Of a DNA stretch of 64,000 bases, positions 62,031 through 64,000 are shown piece by piece. Source of the stretch: Anastatus disparis. Taxonomy: Eukaryota > Arthropoda > Insecta > Hymenoptera > Eupelmidae. Made by a program: the position numbers and the translations under genes. Position 1 is the stretch's first letter, and every line of letters begins with the position of its first letter. Under the pieces are notes generated by a model. It ran no database searches. It had not been told where the DNA came from and was given only the letters and a program-made list of their open reading frames with translations. The DNA lies in assembly GCA_017163975.1 (NCBI GenBank), contig JAFFSR010000251.1, forward strand, positions 7,626,001 to 7,690,000, in the 5' to 3' direction.

Positions 62031-64000
62031 TAAACCTTAGCTTTCTAATATTAGGCAAATGAACAAGACAGTCTCTTTATACAAGGTCATAAACAGTTGT
62101 ACACGCCGGACGTATAGAAAATTCATGAGAGAAAACACAGATATATATTCGAAAATCAACTTACACGATTTAACTGTACATAAGATAATTGAGAGAAAAG
62201 AAACAGTCAGCGATGGGAGGCAATAATTTTTTTTTGGATTTCGGAGAAAAAAATAAACATGACATTTCTCAGCGAAATTAAAAATAAAAAGAAAGAGAGA
62301 AGAATCGATAAGAAAGAACACGAACGCTTTTTTTGAACGTATAAAAAATCTCCAAATTCTCTTTAGTATTATCGCACGAGCATGTGGATAAAAGTTCTTT
62401 TTTTCTTCTTCCTTTTTCGGGCGCCACGATAGCGAAAATGGATTAACTAAGGTAGTTTTGTGTACGGACACACGATAAATTTCCCTTCCAACGCTCTTTG
62501 TAAAAGCAGGAATTCTTGCTCTCGTATGAAAACTGCTTTACAAATTTTTCCATATTAAAGGAACGGGATAATAAATGGACTTAAAACAATGATGCATACG
62601 CGTACTTTTTGTATGCAATGATAATGTTCCTTTTTTTGGCAATTCTTTTTTCACACAAACAAATGGCATTCATGTAAGAATATAAAAACTCTTGAATTTG
62701 ATTTAAAAACAAAGTTTTCTACGTACAAAATTACTGAAGAATTATTTGTTAAACAATAAAATAGTTTTTTACATTATTAAAAATTAAGAACTCACATTTT
62801 TGACTTCTTGTTTCCTAAGTTAAATTGAATTAAATAATTTCGAATTCTTTAATTTAAGAAATTCGGTAAAATCATTAAAGCGAACAAAAAGAATTGAGAA
62901 CTCAAAATAATCATCTAAAATGTCTAATCATCGTTAGATTAGTTTTTGGTCATTGAATTCATTCTTTTCGTTGCGTAACAGGTACCTCTTCACCAACAAA
63001 AAAAAAACTGTTTTAAGGGAAAAAAAGGATAGAAAACTTTTTGAAAATTTCAAGGTACATTTAACGGGCGCGAGAAAAGCCTTTGAGCTCTTATAAAAAA
63101 GCCGCCTATACACGCATATAAAGTTTCCAATGCACGCGTGAAATTAAACCACACTATCCAATGGGTGGTTTTGTTTTTTTTTCAAAGAGGAGGATGCAAA
63201 AAATTGTCGACTCACATAGTGACTAGTTTTTCACGTGTATATATATATGCCACTAACGAAAAGCCGAGAAGTTTTAATCTAATAACAATTAACTATCTCA
63301 AAGCACCTGCTTTTATGTATATATTTCTTTTTTGGTGTGTGCATTTTTTTTATGGTGGAAGAGAAGGCGCAAAACCGGCATGAATCAAGTTTACATGTGC
63401 GCCTGTACGATTCAGTCTCGAGATAATCTTCTTCTTTTCTTTCAAGATTTCTTGTTTCTCTTTTTTTTCTCTTTCCTTTTTTTTCTCTCTCTTCGCGGCT
63501 CGCACAGGCTGCAAGACAACTTTTGGGGCCCCTCTTCTTTTCTGAGTCAAGACTAACGATTCTCTGATTTATCGAGTTCTTCTTCATGTTAATGTATTTA
63601 ATCGTTAAGAATAGCTTTATCTTGAGAACTTGTTGATGAATTTAATTATCTCGAATTGTAGTCGATGAATTGACGATTTGTGTTCATTGTAATACCTAAA
63701 TTTTTTTTGCAGTAGTATAAATTTTATTCACATATTGTTATTATTTTGTATACATTCATATGAAATTATGTAAAATAATATTTATTCGATGTTTATTTTT
63801 GGCATATGACAATATCATTATATTACTGAAGAATTTCATCTATCCACATAGAATAGTTCGTTTAATATTTATGAATTAAAATTAAATTCCGATCATAAAA
63901 TTTCTCCTATTGGGTAATTTAAATTTTCGACAACTAGAAACGAATTTATGGCCGTAAATAAAAACATCCGAAATTAAGTTATATAGTTATGGGAATTCCA
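62031..64000. other. AT-rich non-coding DNA
   Basis: The longest ORF of the window (62037-62471, minus, 144 codons) lies here. It is Phe/Leu/Ser/Lys-rich, reads pyrimidine-rich DNA and matches no family I know. A T/C-rich tract lies at about 63425-63494. No gene called. Confidence 0.5.

Noticed and set aside
62037..62471. 144-codon minus-strand ORF, the longest in the window
   Set aside because: It is Phe/Leu/Ser/Lys-rich, reads a pyrimidine-rich strand where stop codons are rare, and resembles no protein family I know.
1..64000. CRISPR array, rRNA, prokaryotic operon or viral insertion
   Set aside because: No regularly spaced repeats, no rRNA-like conserved stretches, no long ORFs and no viral protein similarity were seen.

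Overview
This window looks like nuclear, non-coding DNA from an insect. The evidence is a very AT-rich base composition, dense (TA)n, (CT)n/(GA)n and (CA)n microsatellites, long A/T homopolymers, scattered CpG-containing patches, and several short interspersed elements of a typical arthropod kind. A hymenopteran such as a parasitoid wasp or ant would fit, but that is a guess from texture only. No bacterial operon, phage, CRISPR array or rRNA was seen. No open reading frame exceeds 144 codons, and the longest ones are low-complexity translations of pyrimidine tracts or TA/CA repeats. I recognise no protein family. The window is best read as intergenic or deep intronic sequence.

The clearest structured content is mobile. 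Six copies of one tRNA-derived SINE lie at 19522-19726 (-), 25600-25801 (+), 38612-38817 (+), 41818-42017 (+), 43531-43733 (+) and 53208-53379 (-). Each has a degenerate tRNA head with Pol III A and B boxes. In five copies this is followed by a body with a small stem-loop, well preserved in three and degraded in two; in the 41818 copy the stem-loop is largely lost. Five copies end in a 3' block that closes in GACGTTAA or a one-base variant and then an A-rich tail. At least two 3' subtypes can be told apart. There are also foldback elements resembling MITEs: 46427-46671 (69-bp imperfect terminal inverted repeats), 35701-35880 (short inverted repeats flanked by TA), 15823-16008 (two adjacent hairpins) and 4201-4337 (two adjacent foldbacks).

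Between these, the window alternates between very AT-rich DNA and a few islands richer in CpG, purine or pyrimidine runs: about 1431-1760, 8831-9010, 13371-13720, 29623-30165, 49191-49620, 52371-52660, 59720-60030 and 61289-61440. The islands hold stem-loops, YY1/Pho-like motifs and one strong minus-strand G-quadruplex motif, and are the best candidates for promoters, enhancers or unannotated exons. At 44044-44168 three exact CAGGTAG (Zelda/TAGteam) heptamers sit just upstream of a TATA-like box, a short ORF and an AATAAA signal. This is a speculative but testable early-zygotic gene candidate.

No gene network can be described, because no gene is securely identified. The best candidate for something undescribed is the SINE family with its conserved internal hairpin and two tail types.
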